Program-made: the position numbers and the translations under genes | Notes under the pieces: generated by a model | Databases searched by the model: none | The model's input: the letters and a program-made list of their open reading frames with translations, nothing else | What the model was told of the DNA's origin: nothing | Source of the DNA: Quercus robur | Taxonomy: Eukaryota; Streptophyta; Magnoliopsida; Fagales; Fagaceae | Length of the DNA: 64,000 bases | Assembly (NCBI RefSeq): GCF_932294415.1 | Contig: NC_065538.1 | Coordinates: 20,925,759 to 20,989,758, forward strand | Direction of reading: 5' to 3' | Shown here: positions 1 through 9,751 of the stretch, piece after piece | Position numbering within the stretch: position 1 is the stretch's first letter | Layout of the letters: every line of letters starts with the position of its first letter

Positions 1-650
1 CCTAAATGCGTAATGGATGCCTTTGGGAAGGCCAACCGCCAGGAAATATTGGCTATCCCCCTATCCAGTCTTCTCTTGATTGAGGCCGTTCCCCATTTAC
101 CTCTAGCCCAAGTGTATTTGTTGCCTGAGTATCCGAGATCCACCGCATTGAGCTCAAACATTAATTCTTTGAGATAGTTTGTGCTTGAGGACCCACCTTT
201 GCTACCACCAAATCGTTCCTCTTCATTTAGGATGTAATTGAAATCCCCAATACAAGCCCACGGGCCCTGGTGGGATTCAAGAAGTGCAAACAAATTCTCC
301 CAGGCCTTTTTCTTTTTGGAGAAATAAGGTGGGCCATAAAACCCAACCAACAACCAATCAGTGCACTGATCTGAAACTTTGATCGCAATCAAATTTTTTC
401 CAAATTCAACCACGGTTATAGGTAAACCATTCTTCCACATAATACATAAACCACCTGCACTACCCTTAGCCTCAACAACACATTTATTTTCAAACTTAAT
501 AGATTTTTTAACAAACTCCATCCTATTTATATAAGTTTTTGTTTCAGAGAGGAAGACCACCTTTAGCCTAGTCCCCTTTATTTGAGCCCGGAGGGCTCGA
601 ACTGTCGAGGCGTTGCAGATGCCTCGACAGTTCCAACCAAGGATCCTCAT
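1..650 (-). CDS. LINE ORF2 N-terminal part: APE-like endonuclease domain (partial)
   Basis: The reading frame opens with MRILGWNCRG at 650 and stays open for about 216 codons to the window edge. It shows the endonuclease/exonuclease/phosphatase signatures in order: N in WNCRG near residue 7, the metal-binding E in SETK near residue 40, YGPP near residue 105, GDFN near residue 134 and LDR near residue 197. In L1 elements this domain nicks target DNA at T-rich sites to prime reverse transcription. The reverse transcriptase would follow outside the window. The start is clear because the ATG overlaps the ORF1 stop in an ATGA arrangement (positions 650-647). No stop or frameshift interrupts the visible frame. 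Confidence 0.9.
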   Translation of the reverse strand, partial: MRILGWNCRGICNASTVRALRAQIKGTRLKVVFLSETKTYINRMEFVKKSIKFENKCVVEAKGSAGGLCIMWKNGLPITVVEFGKNLIAIKVSDQCTDWLLVGFYGPPYFSKKKKAWENLFALLESHQGPWACIGDFNYILNEEERFGGSKGGSSSTNYLKELMFELNAVDLGYSGNKYTWARGKWGTASIKRRLDRGIANISWRLAFPKASITHL

Positions 651-2344
651 GGAGAGGTTGGGGGCATGATAAGGCCCGCCTCCTCGGCCGTGTAATCAGA
701 AGAAAATAAGGTAAAGACAGAATTTGAGCAGACAGTATCATGCACCAGGGGAAAGGATGAAAGATGAGGGGTAGATTGGGACTCACCATGATTTTTCAAC
801 TCCTTATTTGCCAATATAAAAGACTCCAATTCTGATCTCGGGATGAAAGACACCATGGTAGGATCGAAGTACACTGGCTTCGTTCCTTCAACCGCTTGCC
901 TCAGTCTCTTTGTGAAAAGATTTTCCTCAGTTCTAGGTACTTTTCTTTTTTGGTTGATGGCATGAGGTTTTGACAATGGAGGGTTGAGTTTTGTAGTTTT
1001 CTGGCGTTGTGTGACCTTGGGATTGTTCTTTTTGGAGGTAGTGGGAGAGTTTTGGATCAAGTGGATTTGTGGGGTTAAGTTTGGCTGATTCATATTATCG
1101 GATTGACTGGGATTGATTTGTGTTTTTGGGCTAATCGGGTTTGGGCTTGGATTCAGTTGGCCCTGGTGTGGTGTTTGATTCGGGTTTGGGCTGGGAGACG
1201 AGCCTAGTGTTGGGTTGTGTTGCTGGGCCTTGTTTGGAATATTGTAGCGGGTCACTTTCTGGAGCCCAATCTTGACTGGAGTCAGGAGGATAAAATTTCT
1301 GGAGACTTCGCTGTCGTGGCAAACCTCATCTCCAGCGGGTCTGGGATGCATGATAGGAGCCAGCTGTGCATGATCCGTTCCTAGATTCTCGGAAATAGTC
1401 CTTTGTACGTCCTTGCCAGCAGTCCTTTGCATGTCCGTGCTACCGGTAGGCGAGCTGACCCCATGTGTCCACATACTGTCCTTCTGGGTGGTCCCAGTGA
1501 ATTGGTTTCGCTTGGTGTCCTGCCGTTGATCATTGCCAGTGGTGGGCTTGTCCGGAATTGAACCTGGACTTGCATTGGGCAATTTGTCAAGGATTCCATT
1601 GGGTGTTTCATCGCTCTCTGCTCTAAGCCAAGGACCTGCAGCGTTGAACCAAACGCCCGCTGGGTTGCAGAGTCGGAATAGCTCATTTGGGCAGCTCTTT
1701 TGCTCATGCCCGATAATGCCACACCGATAACAGAGGTCTGAAATTTTCTCGTATTTTAACCCAATCCATAAGTCATTTTTGTTTGGCCGAGGAAGGAAAA
1801 TGCCTGGGATCAAAGGGTTGGATAAATCTACTTCCACTCTTGCTCTGAGAAATTTTTTCCATACACCATTAGTGTCACCTATCAGTTCTACTTCCAAAAC
1901 AAAGCCTACTTTGGCTCCAATCTTCCTCAGATTCTCCTCTGTTCTCCAAAGCATCGGAAGCCCATGGATCTGAACCCAGATAGAGGAGGTAGAGAAATCT
2001 ACTTCCTGCCAAGTTTGATCCGAACTCCACCTCTTTATGACTAAGTGGCCCCCCCTGATGGACCAAGGCCTCTTCATGAAGACTTTGTGAAGGCCTGCTT
2101 CATGGTGGAAGATGAACATGAAGACTTCTTTGCTTAGTCTTTTGACTTCCATCGGAAAGACTGGCTTCCAAGCCTTTATAGTGATATCTTTGACCATATT
2201 AAGACCGATGTTTTTGGGTGATATGATTTTGGCTAGAAGGATGAGATTGGGTGGGATGTTGTTATCTTGGTTTGGAGGGAGCTTTAACCTGATATCCTGA
2301 CATGAACATTTTTCAGTCTTTGACACGAGCTCAGACACCTCCAT
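647..2344 (-). CDS. LINE ORF1: DUF4283 / CCHC zinc-knuckle RNA-binding protein
   Basis: A complete 565-residue frame. Residues about 40-190 look like the DUF4283 domain found at the start of plant L1 ORF1 proteins. Residues 205-218 form a zinc knuckle, C-x2-C-x4-H-x4-C (CYRCGIIGHEQKSC). The rest (about 220-565) is low-complexity and rich in Pro, Asn, Ser and Thr, with a basic patch near 480-505. The protein is expected to bind the element's own RNA in a ribonucleoprotein particle. The start at 2344 is the first ATG after the leader, and the frame ends in a TGA that overlaps the ATG of ORF2. Several small frames on the opposite strand here are shadows. Confidence 0.9.
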   Translation of the reverse strand: MEVSELVSKTEKCSCQDIRLKLPPNQDNNIPPNLILLAKIISPKNIGLNMVKDITIKAWKPVFPMEVKRLSKEVFMFIFHHEAGLHKVFMKRPWSIRGGHLVIKRWSSDQTWQEVDFSTSSIWVQIHGLPMLWRTEENLRKIGAKVGFVLEVELIGDTNGVWKKFLRARVEVDLSNPLIPGIFLPRPNKNDLWIGLKYEKISDLCYRCGIIGHEQKSCPNELFRLCNPAGVWFNAAGPWLRAESDETPNGILDKLPNASPGSIPDKPTTGNDQRQDTKRNQFTGTTQKDSMWTHGVSSPTGSTDMQRTAGKDVQRTISENLGTDHAQLAPIMHPRPAGDEVCHDSEVSRNFILLTPVKIGLQKVTRYNIPNKAQQHNPTLGSSPSPNPNQTPHQGQLNPSPNPISPKTQINPSQSDNMNQPNLTPQIHLIQNSPTTSKKNNPKVTQRQKTTKLNPPLSKPHAINQKRKVPRTEENLFTKRLRQAVEGTKPVYFDPTMVSFIPRSELESFILANKELKNHGESQSTPHLSSFPLVHDTVCSNSVFTLFSSDYTAEEAGLIMPPTSP

Positions 2345-2671
2345 GGTGGAGGCTTGAAGCTTAGGATGGTTTGATTTTTGGTTGAAAAGAAAAGATGTGG
2401 GAAGACAATGATGGCACGGGTTAGGGGTGGGTAAAGTGAAAAAAAGGTGAAGATGAAATGGGTGGTCAGGTTTGATTTTGGTTGAGACGGGAAGCTATGG
2501 GAATAATATGATGACAGGTTTATGGGTGGGTAGAGTGAAAAAGGCGAGCTGAGATGGTGGATGGGAAGGTAGGGGATGGTGGGGCAGAGGGTAGGGAGAC
2601 TAGCTCCGAGAAAGGGAAAAGGGAAAAGGGAGACTAGCTCCGGGAAAGGGGTACCCGTCCTATTATCTTTC

Positions 2672-2695
2672 TATATATATATATATATATATATA
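2672..2695. repeat. (TA)n microsatellite
   Basis: About twelve TA units directly upstream of the LINE 5' leader. It may mark the insertion boundary. Confidence 0.9.
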
Positions 2696-2699
2696 TTAG

Positions 2700-3546
2700 G
2701 TTGTGTTGGTTTAGATGGGTTAAAAAACTGAGTTTGACTTATCTCCAATAATTTTTAAAATTGAATCTCCTTTTGTTTTAATGATAAAGTGCCACATCAC
2801 CCACTACCTAGAAAAAAGGTAGAGAATAAAACCTATTACCACTTGTCATTATGTATTTAAAACAAAATGAAACCTCTATTTAAAAAAGTATTGGAGGTAA
2901 GCTAAATCCAAAAAAACTATCAACCTGAACCCAATTTAACCTACCACTCAAAATAAAATTCCAACCCAACCCACAAAACCAACTCGAGGCGTTGGGTTGG
3001 AATGGGTCATTTTGTCGGGTTTGTAAGTTGGATGCACACTCCTAGATTTGACTTTGACCTATAGGGGCATCAAATCTTTTGAAATTATTCTCATTATTAT
3101 TTTTTTCCTTTTTTATTATTTATTTTTTGAAATAAGGTTAGGGTCTTTGTTCATAATTCAAGTATAGACAACTTTAAATCTTTAACCATTGAAACTCTTA
3201 TTCCATATTAAGAAGTTATATGGATCCTTCTTTGACAATTCCTTGTTAGAAAAATTTGTGTAAGTAAGAATTCGAACAAAATTGAATAAAATAATTGTGT
3301 AATACAGATATTAATTAGATTTGTTTGTTTATGTTTTTCTAGTGTTTTAGATGTAGAGCAGTAATTGTCTCTTAACGGAAGCATTTGCACATTCTTATGA
3401 TTCACAATCCCCAAAAGATAAAGCTTATGCTAGTAAAGAAATCAAGCAGCCACATCACTTCTACATATCATCTATACATCACAGCCATGCATAATTGCAT
3501 ATCATCCGCTCATCATCTGTTCCTACTTACCCTTCGTATGTACATG
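2700..3546. other. Non-coding; 3040-3420 is SRK intron homology
   Basis: I see no gene here. The first 300 bases are anonymous AT-rich sequence. From about 3040 to 3420 the sequence aligns with the intron of SRK copy 2 (about 22262-23290), including the run atggatccttctttgacaattc at 3219-3240. This is the empty version of the hAT-like insertion seen at 22424-23192. The homology therefore shows where copy 1 once continued towards its kinase exons. Confidence 0.7.
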
Positions 3547-4669
3547 TTAATTATATAGATTGATGTGATAAATTGGGTATGAAGTAGGCTTACTTGGTGA
3601 ATTAATATTGTATACTGTCCGTGAGAAAGAATAAAGAGTAGTATAATTATAACTCTGTGTTGGCCATGTGCTCCAAATTTCACAGCCAGCATCGCCATCC
3701 TCATTTGTAGATGCATAGGCGTTCAAGCACTTGGCCTGCCAATCCACAATGGTCAGGTTGTCACTTTCATTAAACATGAATCCATTGCTGCTGTTGCCGA
3801 ACAAATAGGTAAGTATCTGAATATTGGAATCAGGACTCCTGCACTTAGGAAGCTTTTTCATAGCACATCCATCATCTATACCAAAATAAATGGGATCAGT
3901 AATCTATCGTTAACGATGGGGATGTTGTGAAGTCTTGATTTATCAGAGAGCAATTGAAGTATGTTTCATTCTCATTTGATACATGGCTAAAATAGTAGTT
4001 CGAATATAAATATTTGAAACTACCGTTGTTCCAAGGCTCACTAGTCCAATAGATGTTCCCTGCCATAAGATGACCAATCGATTTGTTTGGTTAGGGTTCA
4101 GGACTAACGTGAAGTCCCCTACTTCAGGTACATTCAAGCCTCTCCATGATCTCAGAGACCAAGTATGTCCTGTTTTCCAATTAACTCCGAGTTTCATTCC
4201 CGGCAGAAGTACGTGAGTAGGATAATCAAAGCTTTGCCACAATTGTCGCCCTGAACTCTGTTCGTGCAGTACAAAATTACCATTATCAAGTAGAACAGCA
4301 ATTGTGTTATTGCCTTTTTCCTGTCCGGAATATAGTACAATAGAAAGACTCCCATTGTCCGAAATTTTCAAGTTCCCGTTATTATCAATGGTAAGACTTC
4401 CAGATTTGTTAAAGATAGGAGTGTCTCGATTGGCAACCCACACTAAATTGTCCAGGCGTTGACGGTTGTCGTTGCACCATATTCCTAAGTAGTAATTGTT
4501 ACCTTTAAGCTTGAAGAATCCTAATACAAATTTTCCTTGAGATGAAACTAAAGCCCCATCCTGAAGTTTGAACTCCTGTCCTGGAAATAATGTGTCTAGC
4601 TGGGAAGATGGCCCCAAGAAGAGTAGCAGACATAACAAAGAGGACAAGTTTTCGTGCTTTGCTTGCCAT
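3547..4669 (-). pseudogene. SRK copy 1: G-type lectin S-receptor-like kinase, lectin/PAN exon only, broken
   Basis: Remnant of a secretory receptor kinase of the S-domain (G-type lectin) class. In order it holds a signal peptide starting at 4669 (MASKARKLVL), a bulb-type lectin domain (LGIWCNDNRQR, LVWVANRDTPI, LLDNGNFVL, LWQSFDYPTHVLLPGMKLG) and a PAN-like domain ending near 3610. Compared with copy 2 I count several lesions: a 2-base deletion in the signal peptide near 4640; a 1-base deletion near 4060 that shifts the frame before YWTSEPWNNGSF; an in-frame TGA plus rearrangement near 3894; and a 15-base deletion near 3725 that removes the NCSCV residues, including PAN cysteines. TM and kinase exons are absent, since only intron homology continues downstream to about 3040. 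It cannot encode a working receptor. Confidence 0.88.
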
Positions 4670-5270
4670 AATACTTTGTTGATTTTTTTGGTGAGCTATG
4701 GTAGAGGAAAGAATCAGAACAATGGTAGAACAAGCTATATTATGCAACCACCTAAACTGAACAATAAAGTTTCCGTGTATCAACACAAAATCCAGTGCTA
4801 AACTCAGGTATCTATTTGTTAAAACCCATTTAAAATAACACAGAGTCTGTCTCAATATCATTTCACATTTACTTGGAGAACTTAGAACTTTGAGTGAAGT
4901 GAAAATAAAAAGAAAAGAATTAATGAAGTATAAACAAATTGACGGTTTTAGAACTATTGGGGGTGTTTGGTACATGCACTTAAAAACATGTGTTTTGTTG
5001 TTTGAAAACATGTGTGGAAATACGTGTGAGTGAAAAAGTGTGTAAAAATACGTGTAATGTTGTTTAAAAACTAAAAACATGTATTTGAGTGGGTGTACCA
5101 AATAGGGCCATAATGTTTTAAGTTTTAACAATATACAGGTGATCATACCGAACTTAGCAAAACTAACATGCATTACTCATATTCTTGTTCATTAATATTA
5201 TATCGTAACATAATCTAGTAACAGGCAATCATCTCACTCTAAACAATAAAAATGAACTTCAACCAATTAA
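4670..5270. promoter_or_regulatory. Upstream flank of SRK copy 1
   Basis: No gene is seen. This block aligns with the upstream flanks of SRK copies 2 (25608-26190) and 3 (35028-35340), sharing runs such as gaacaataaag, aaaacccatttaaaata and aactttgagtgaagt. It probably carried the promoter of the ancestral gene. I cannot assign a specific TATA box. Within it, 4970-5110 is a local repeat built on acatgtgtttt / tacgtgt motifs. Confidence 0.5.
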
Positions 5271-5711
5271 GAAAAATTACACCTTATCATCCTAAACTAT
5301 ACTTTACTATCCTAAACTATACTTCAAATTACACTTTACACTCTAAACTTTTCAAGTGCACATTTTGCACCCTAAATTATGATACTTGTTACACTTTACA
5401 CTCGACGTTAAGTTTGCCGTTAACTTGGATGGAAAAGTATGACATCATGTGAAAAAACCCAATTGCCTGTCTTCTCAATCCTTTAAAAATAAAGAATAAA
5501 TTACACATTACCACCCTAAACTATATTCTTGATTACACTTTGCGCCATAACCTTTGGATTTCCAAGTTCCAACCAAGTTAACAGCAAACTTAATGTTGGG
5601 ATGCAAGGTGTAACAAGAGTCATAGTTTAGAGTGCAAAACGTGCATTCGAAAATTTTAGGGTGTAAAGTGTAATCTAAGGTATAGTTTAAGGTAGTAAAA
5701 TATAATTTTTC
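5271..5711. mobile_element. Foldback MITE with long inverted arms
   Basis: The two ends are imperfect inverted repeats of roughly 180 bases. The left end begins gaaaaattac and the right end is its complement (ending aatttttc), and both arms carry the shared phrases ctaaactata, cactttaca and gttaacttgg. The homologous flanks of SRK copies 2 (about 27235) and 3 (about 35405) lack it, so it inserted into copy 1 after duplication. I could not define a clean target-site duplication. The small frames inside are products of the repeat and are not genes. Confidence 0.8.
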
Positions 5712-6624
5712 ATGCATGCATGTAATTTTGAATTGCAGCAATTAGAAACTTTACAAAGGGCTTAAAATAGTGTGCATATATTCTTGGTAGAATTTGCAAA
5801 ATAATATTTTATTTTAGTATAATTATTTAAATCAACACAATTTTGAAATTATTTGGGAATGTTTTGTTTAAAATAAAATTTTAAGAGCACAATCAAGTTA
5901 GCCTAGTTAAATCCTTCTTTTTTATATTTTATTTTATTATTTTTTATAAAAAGATTGTAGATGTAAAACACAATTTAGAATAAGGCGAGGTTCTCAAAAA
6001 ATTCGAATTGGTGCCAGTTTAAATAATTACTAATGTATAGCCCCGTGCATATGCACGGCCGCATGAGTATGATAAAAAATGATCACAATTATATAGTTCA
6101 AATTATATTCTTTTTTTAGAAGATGTTCAAATTATATATAATATTAGTTTACACTTTTTTTAAAAATATATATCTAAAATATGTAATGTTTTCTCATTAT
6201 ATATATATATATATATAATTTAGAATTTAATTGGTTTTAGATTCTTTGATTTTTGCACATAATAATTTACTTGCCATAAAAATCAAAATCTTAGATGGAC
6301 ATGTGACAGAAAATTGGACTAAAATTAAAATCCAATTTAGAATCTAATTGGATTCGGACTCTTCGATTTTTACCTTTAATAATTCACTTGGTACAAAATT
6401 TAAAATTAAATAGGATTAAATGGGACATATGGCGCAAAATTGAGAATCCAATTGAAATATAATTGATTTTTCTATGAGATTTGGCTATTAATAGATTGGT
6501 CAAATATTAGTAAGATCAGCATGTAATGAGCATAAAAGAGAAAGATATTAAAATGTAGTCGGAAATCTAAAAAGAAATTAAAAAAAAGAAAAAGAAAAGA
6601 AGAAGAGAAATTTCATTTAAGATC
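5712..6624. other. Non-coding SRK flank, duplicated
   Basis: AT-rich sequence without a gene. The parts 5730-5890 and 6480-6620 align with flanks of copy 2 (27245-27420 and 27555-27690) and copy 3 (35400-35560 and 35690-35840). Between them, about 6030-6470 looks like extra sequence specific to copy 1. It includes a (TA)n run near 6200-6219 and two related halves (ccaatttagaatctaattgg-like) that suggest an old small repeat. Confidence 0.5.
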
Positions 6625-7381
6625 TGTAAGGACTCAATTTGTAACAATCCCAAATTGGTATTGGGTTCGAACGTTAAAGGCCCAAACAATAAAATTTGTA
6701 GAGAGTGGGTTAAAAGGCTAGGTCTTGGTGAACGGTCAGTCGTTAATCAGGTGTTCATGATGACTACTGTAAGGGTGAACTGAACTTATCCAAGAAGACT
6801 TCCTCCTCGGTCAGGCTTGAGTGGCTCCGGTCCTTGGACCTCGTCCGAGGAGCTTAATGTTCTTGTTATTCTTTTTACGCTAGGGTTCAATGGCCCTGGA
6901 GACCATACATAATGCTCTTTCTTTTTTTCACCCCCTTTTTTTTTTCGGACAAATTCTTACATTATATAGCCCCTTTCAGTTGATCCTGACCTTTCATCTG
7001 TTGATTAGGCAGGTAACTACTCGAGTGCTTGTCTCATCAGCTGCCTTCCTCCACTTTCTGTTAGTTGCAATAATTGAAGCCACACTGTTCAGGGGTCTTT
7101 TCCCATTAATGTGGCCAGGACGTTTGTTGGCGCATTCAATGCGGAGGTGACAGCTTTTCCTTGAACCGCTCCCGCACTGTACTCTAGTGCGAATCCTACT
7201 GTACTCGTCCTTTCTTCTAAGAGCGCTTTGGGGGTTGCCTTTGATGGCGTGCCGTTCGGCTGCATTTCTAGGCCATTTGGACTTTCGCTGCATGTCCTCG
7301 GCAACGTCTCTCCTCGGCGTGGGCCTTGGGCCCTAAGGAAAAGTGGGCCAGGATCACAAATTCTTTGGCCCCATAAGATCC
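6625..7381. mobile_element. LTR-like insertion (probable solo LTR), 757 bp
   Basis: The block starts TGTAAGGACTC and is more GC-rich than its surroundings, with CCTCGG/CCGAGG and GGCCC motifs typical of Ty3/gypsy LTRs in this window. It is bounded by gatc at 6621-6624 and 7382-7385. The flanks join perfectly in SRK copy 2 (27676-27700: catttaagacc...ataatttcag), which is the empty site. The 3' terminus does not show a clear CA, so the exact class is uncertain. Small frames inside (for example 6994-7293 minus) are not supported as genes. Confidence 0.6.
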
Positions 7382-7523
7382 GATCCTGTAGTTTCAGGGT
7401 ATGACAAATTAAATATTATTAATTCATGAGAGTCTAAAAAGTAACAAAACTATATGATTTGTTACTTTTAAAACTACCTTTTTTTTTTTTGTTTGAATCT
7501 TTAAAAGTATACTATGATTATAC

Positions 7524-7554
<31 letters not shown>

Positions 7555-8315
7555 GCTATACTATAATTTAGCTTGTTACCATTAAAATTTAAAGGTTTAA
7601 TTTATTGCTTTTGAAATTATATGATTTATTTTGCTACACTATTTCTACCTTTTATTAAAATAATTTTTTTTTGTTAAACAATAATTATAAGTTTAGATTC
7701 TTTAGAACGAGATTTAAAAGGGAAAAAGAAAAGGCTAATAGAAGCGAAGGATTCCTCAAGGTCCTCAACAGGTGAGGACAATGCCTGTTAGATCTTTACA
7801 CAGATTCAACGCCGTCATAGCCTCCTTGGGTCTTGAAATATTGACATTCAGAGTGGTTACAATTACATTGGATTGTAGTAGCCGTAGGAGAGGGGGAGAG
7901 AGCCTTGGTGTGAGTGGTGAATCCGATTTTGAAGAGACTAACTCGTTTTTTTTATAACAAAGAGAGACTAACTCATAGTACATGGTGGCGTGTGAGTAAT
8001 TTAAGGTTTATCCAAAAAAAAAAAAAAACCTCATAGCACATGGGCTAACTTATCTTCACATTTATTGAAGGTATACTTTGACTAAAAAAATAATTATTTT
8101 TGAGAGAGTTTCATCCTATAACATCAACTCTTAATAATAAATTTTTATTATCAAACTAAAATACCAATTGGTTTTTAGTGTAATGCTAGAGATCGAAACT
8201 TTTTTACAAATTTTTTATAAACTACTGATATAGTGAGTAAAAAAATGATATTAATTATGGCAACAAATAATTTAAGCGTGCCATTAAATCTTCCATTTTT
8301 ACAGGGTAACAAAAC
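7382..8315. other. Non-coding SRK flank, duplicated
   Basis: No gene is seen. The block 7390-7980 aligns with 27700-28340 (copy 2) and 35830-36550 (copy 3), including the shared run gtggttacaattacattgga. A long poly(A) run sits at 7525-7551. Short frames such as 7772-7957 are within this repeat and show no family resemblance. Confidence 0.6.
7945..7962. mobile_element. Micro-insertion: T-run + ATAACAAAG with 12-bp direct repeats
   Basis: An 18-base insert (G, eight T, ATAACAAAG) lies between exact 12-base direct repeats agagactaactc at 7933-7944 and 7963-7974. The matching place in SRK copy 2 (near 28320, gggagactaactcat) has one copy of the repeat and no insert. See the family finding. Confidence 0.7.
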
Positions 8316-9197
8316 GAATCAAAATCATCTGTCTCACACTCTCTGTTCCACCCCATGCTCCACAAATCAAAATAAGTCACATGTTTCTTAATTCCTAATT
8401 TTAAGCTATTTTATTCAACTTGAAATAAATTAGAAAGAAAAAAACCCAGCGCATATTCTTCCCAAACCTTCCCACCACCAAGCTCTGCCCAATGCTAATG
8501 TCATTGACATGAGTTCACTGGCCCCATCAACTCTAGTCACAATCACTAGGTCCAAACAGATTTGAATTCAATTTAAATGCCCACAACCACCACCATCATT
8601 GTTGACTTTGCCTTGTCCCTTATTCACTCCCAGACCACCTCCTCTTACTTCTCATCTTTTTGTACGCCCCCAAGGAGCACAACCTGAACTCAAAGAAGAT
8701 TTTGATTAGGTAAATAGAACATGCTGGTGGTGGTGGTCCCAGGCCCTTATTCTTCTTAATTTTGATTTGAATGTTTGAAATTTCTAACTATGTTTATTCT
8801 TCTTAAGAAATATATTAGTTGGAAACCTTCTTAAACATGATTCAAAATTTTGAAATTTTGGAGTTGAACCATCGGGGAAGAATATAATCATCAGTATAAG
8901 AATAAGGGACCAAGACGGTGGTGGGTATTCAAATTGATTGCAATTCTTCCTGAACTTGGTGGCAGTACAGTGGCTATGATTGGAGTTGACAGCATCGGCA
9001 AACTTATGTTAGTGGTGTTGGGCGGAGGTTGGTGGTGGGAGGGTTGGGGACGAATATGTGTTGGGTTTTTTCTTTCTTATTTATTTTAGGAAAGTCAAAT
9101 AAAATAGTTTAAAATTAGAAATTAAGAGACATGTGACTTATTTTGATTTGTGGAGCATGGGGTAGAATAGAGAATGTGAGATGGATGATTTGGACTC
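8316..9197. mobile_element. Mutator-like foldback MITE, 882 bp
   Basis: The element has long terminal inverted repeats: the first ~125 bases (from gaatcaaaatcatctgtctc) pair with the last ~125, sharing the perfect block catgctccacaaatcaaaat / attttgatttgtggagcatg. Weaker inverted homology continues inwards, so nearly the whole element folds back. It is flanked by 10-base repeats gtaacaaaac (8306-8315) and gtaaggaaac (9198-9207), which differ at two positions and fit the 9-10 bp duplications of Mutator-like elements. The empty site is present in SRK copy 2 near 28463-28485. There is no transposase frame, so it is non-autonomous. Confidence 0.85.
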
Positions 9198-9294
9198 GTA
9201 AGGAAACATACAGTAAAGAAGAAGGTAACATAAACAATTAATTTGACATAGAGTTGGCTGGTCATGTCACGTTAAACTAGTAGCAATATACGCG

Positions 9295-9319
9295 TTTTTT
9301 TTTTTTTTTTTGAGAAACC
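9295..9319. mobile_element. Micro-insertion: T17 + GAGAAACC with 10-11 bp direct repeats
   Basis: A 25-base insert sits between aatatacgcg (9285-9294) and aatatgcgcg (9320-9329). SRK copy 2 has the uninterrupted form, caatatacgcgtatttta, near 28587. Confidence 0.8.
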
Positions 9320-9472
9320 AATATGCGCGTATTTTAATGGCACGATCTATGTAGTAATCCAAACAAGGCAGGTTTACAAGACTATTATTAAATGAGTAAT
9401 GTAATTAAAGCATATAGCGCATGCTCATCAATTGATACTGAGTTATTTATTTATTCATTTATGAGTAATGCT

Positions 9473-9701
9473 GCACTCACAAACTATTTTATAATATTTT
9501 TACAATTTTTTTTTTTTTTTAGAAACAAACATACACATAAGGGAGAGAGAAATGAGTTCTAAAAAGAAATGCTTACTAGCTCTAATATGGGTCACCGCTA
9601 ATATTATATTTTTACTTACCAATAATTATTTGAAAAATGCTTAAACCATATTAACAATTTGTAAAAATGTTATAAAATAGTTTGTATACATAGTATTACT
9701 C
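9473..9701. mobile_element. Short MITE with gagtaatgct / agtattactc ends
   Basis: 229 bases with terminal inverted repeats of about 43 bases: gagtaatgctgcactcacaa... at the left and its imperfect complement ending agtattactc at the right. The same family appears at 16212-16394 and, nested, near 47668-47820. The target duplication is unclear because the flanks are T/A runs. Confidence 0.75.
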
Positions 9702-9751
9702 TTTATTTATTTATTTTTTGGGGAGAGTTGATGCTGAGTTAAGTTAGCTAG

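Larger units (their letters stand above)
1..2670 (-). mobile_element. L1-type LINE retrotransposon, 5' part (3' part beyond window edge)
   Basis: A non-LTR retrotransposon lies on the minus strand: 5' leader at about 2345-2670, ORF1 at 2344-647, then ORF2 from 650 to the edge. ORF1 has the plant L1 arrangement of a DUF4283-like domain followed by a CCHC zinc knuckle, and ORF2 starts with an APE-type endonuclease. The leader is G/A-rich on the plus strand, with a short repeated block (agactagctccg) near 2611 and 2631, and it abuts a (TA)n run at 2672-2695. The 3' end, tail and target-site duplication are outside the window, so full length cannot be judged. No frame break is seen in the visible part, which suggests a fairly young copy. 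Confidence 0.9.

Noticed and set aside
1131..2066. Small frames on both strands inside LINE ORF1
   Set aside because: Shadows of the intact 565-codon frame.
4505..5173. 222-codon minus frame upstream of SRK copy 1
   Set aside because: Most of it is AT-rich flank. Only its C-terminal part reads the SRK signal peptide in the wrong frame after a 2-base deletion.
6994..7304. Overlapping minus frames of 71-99 codons
   Set aside because: They lie in the LTR-like insertion and reflect its higher GC content.
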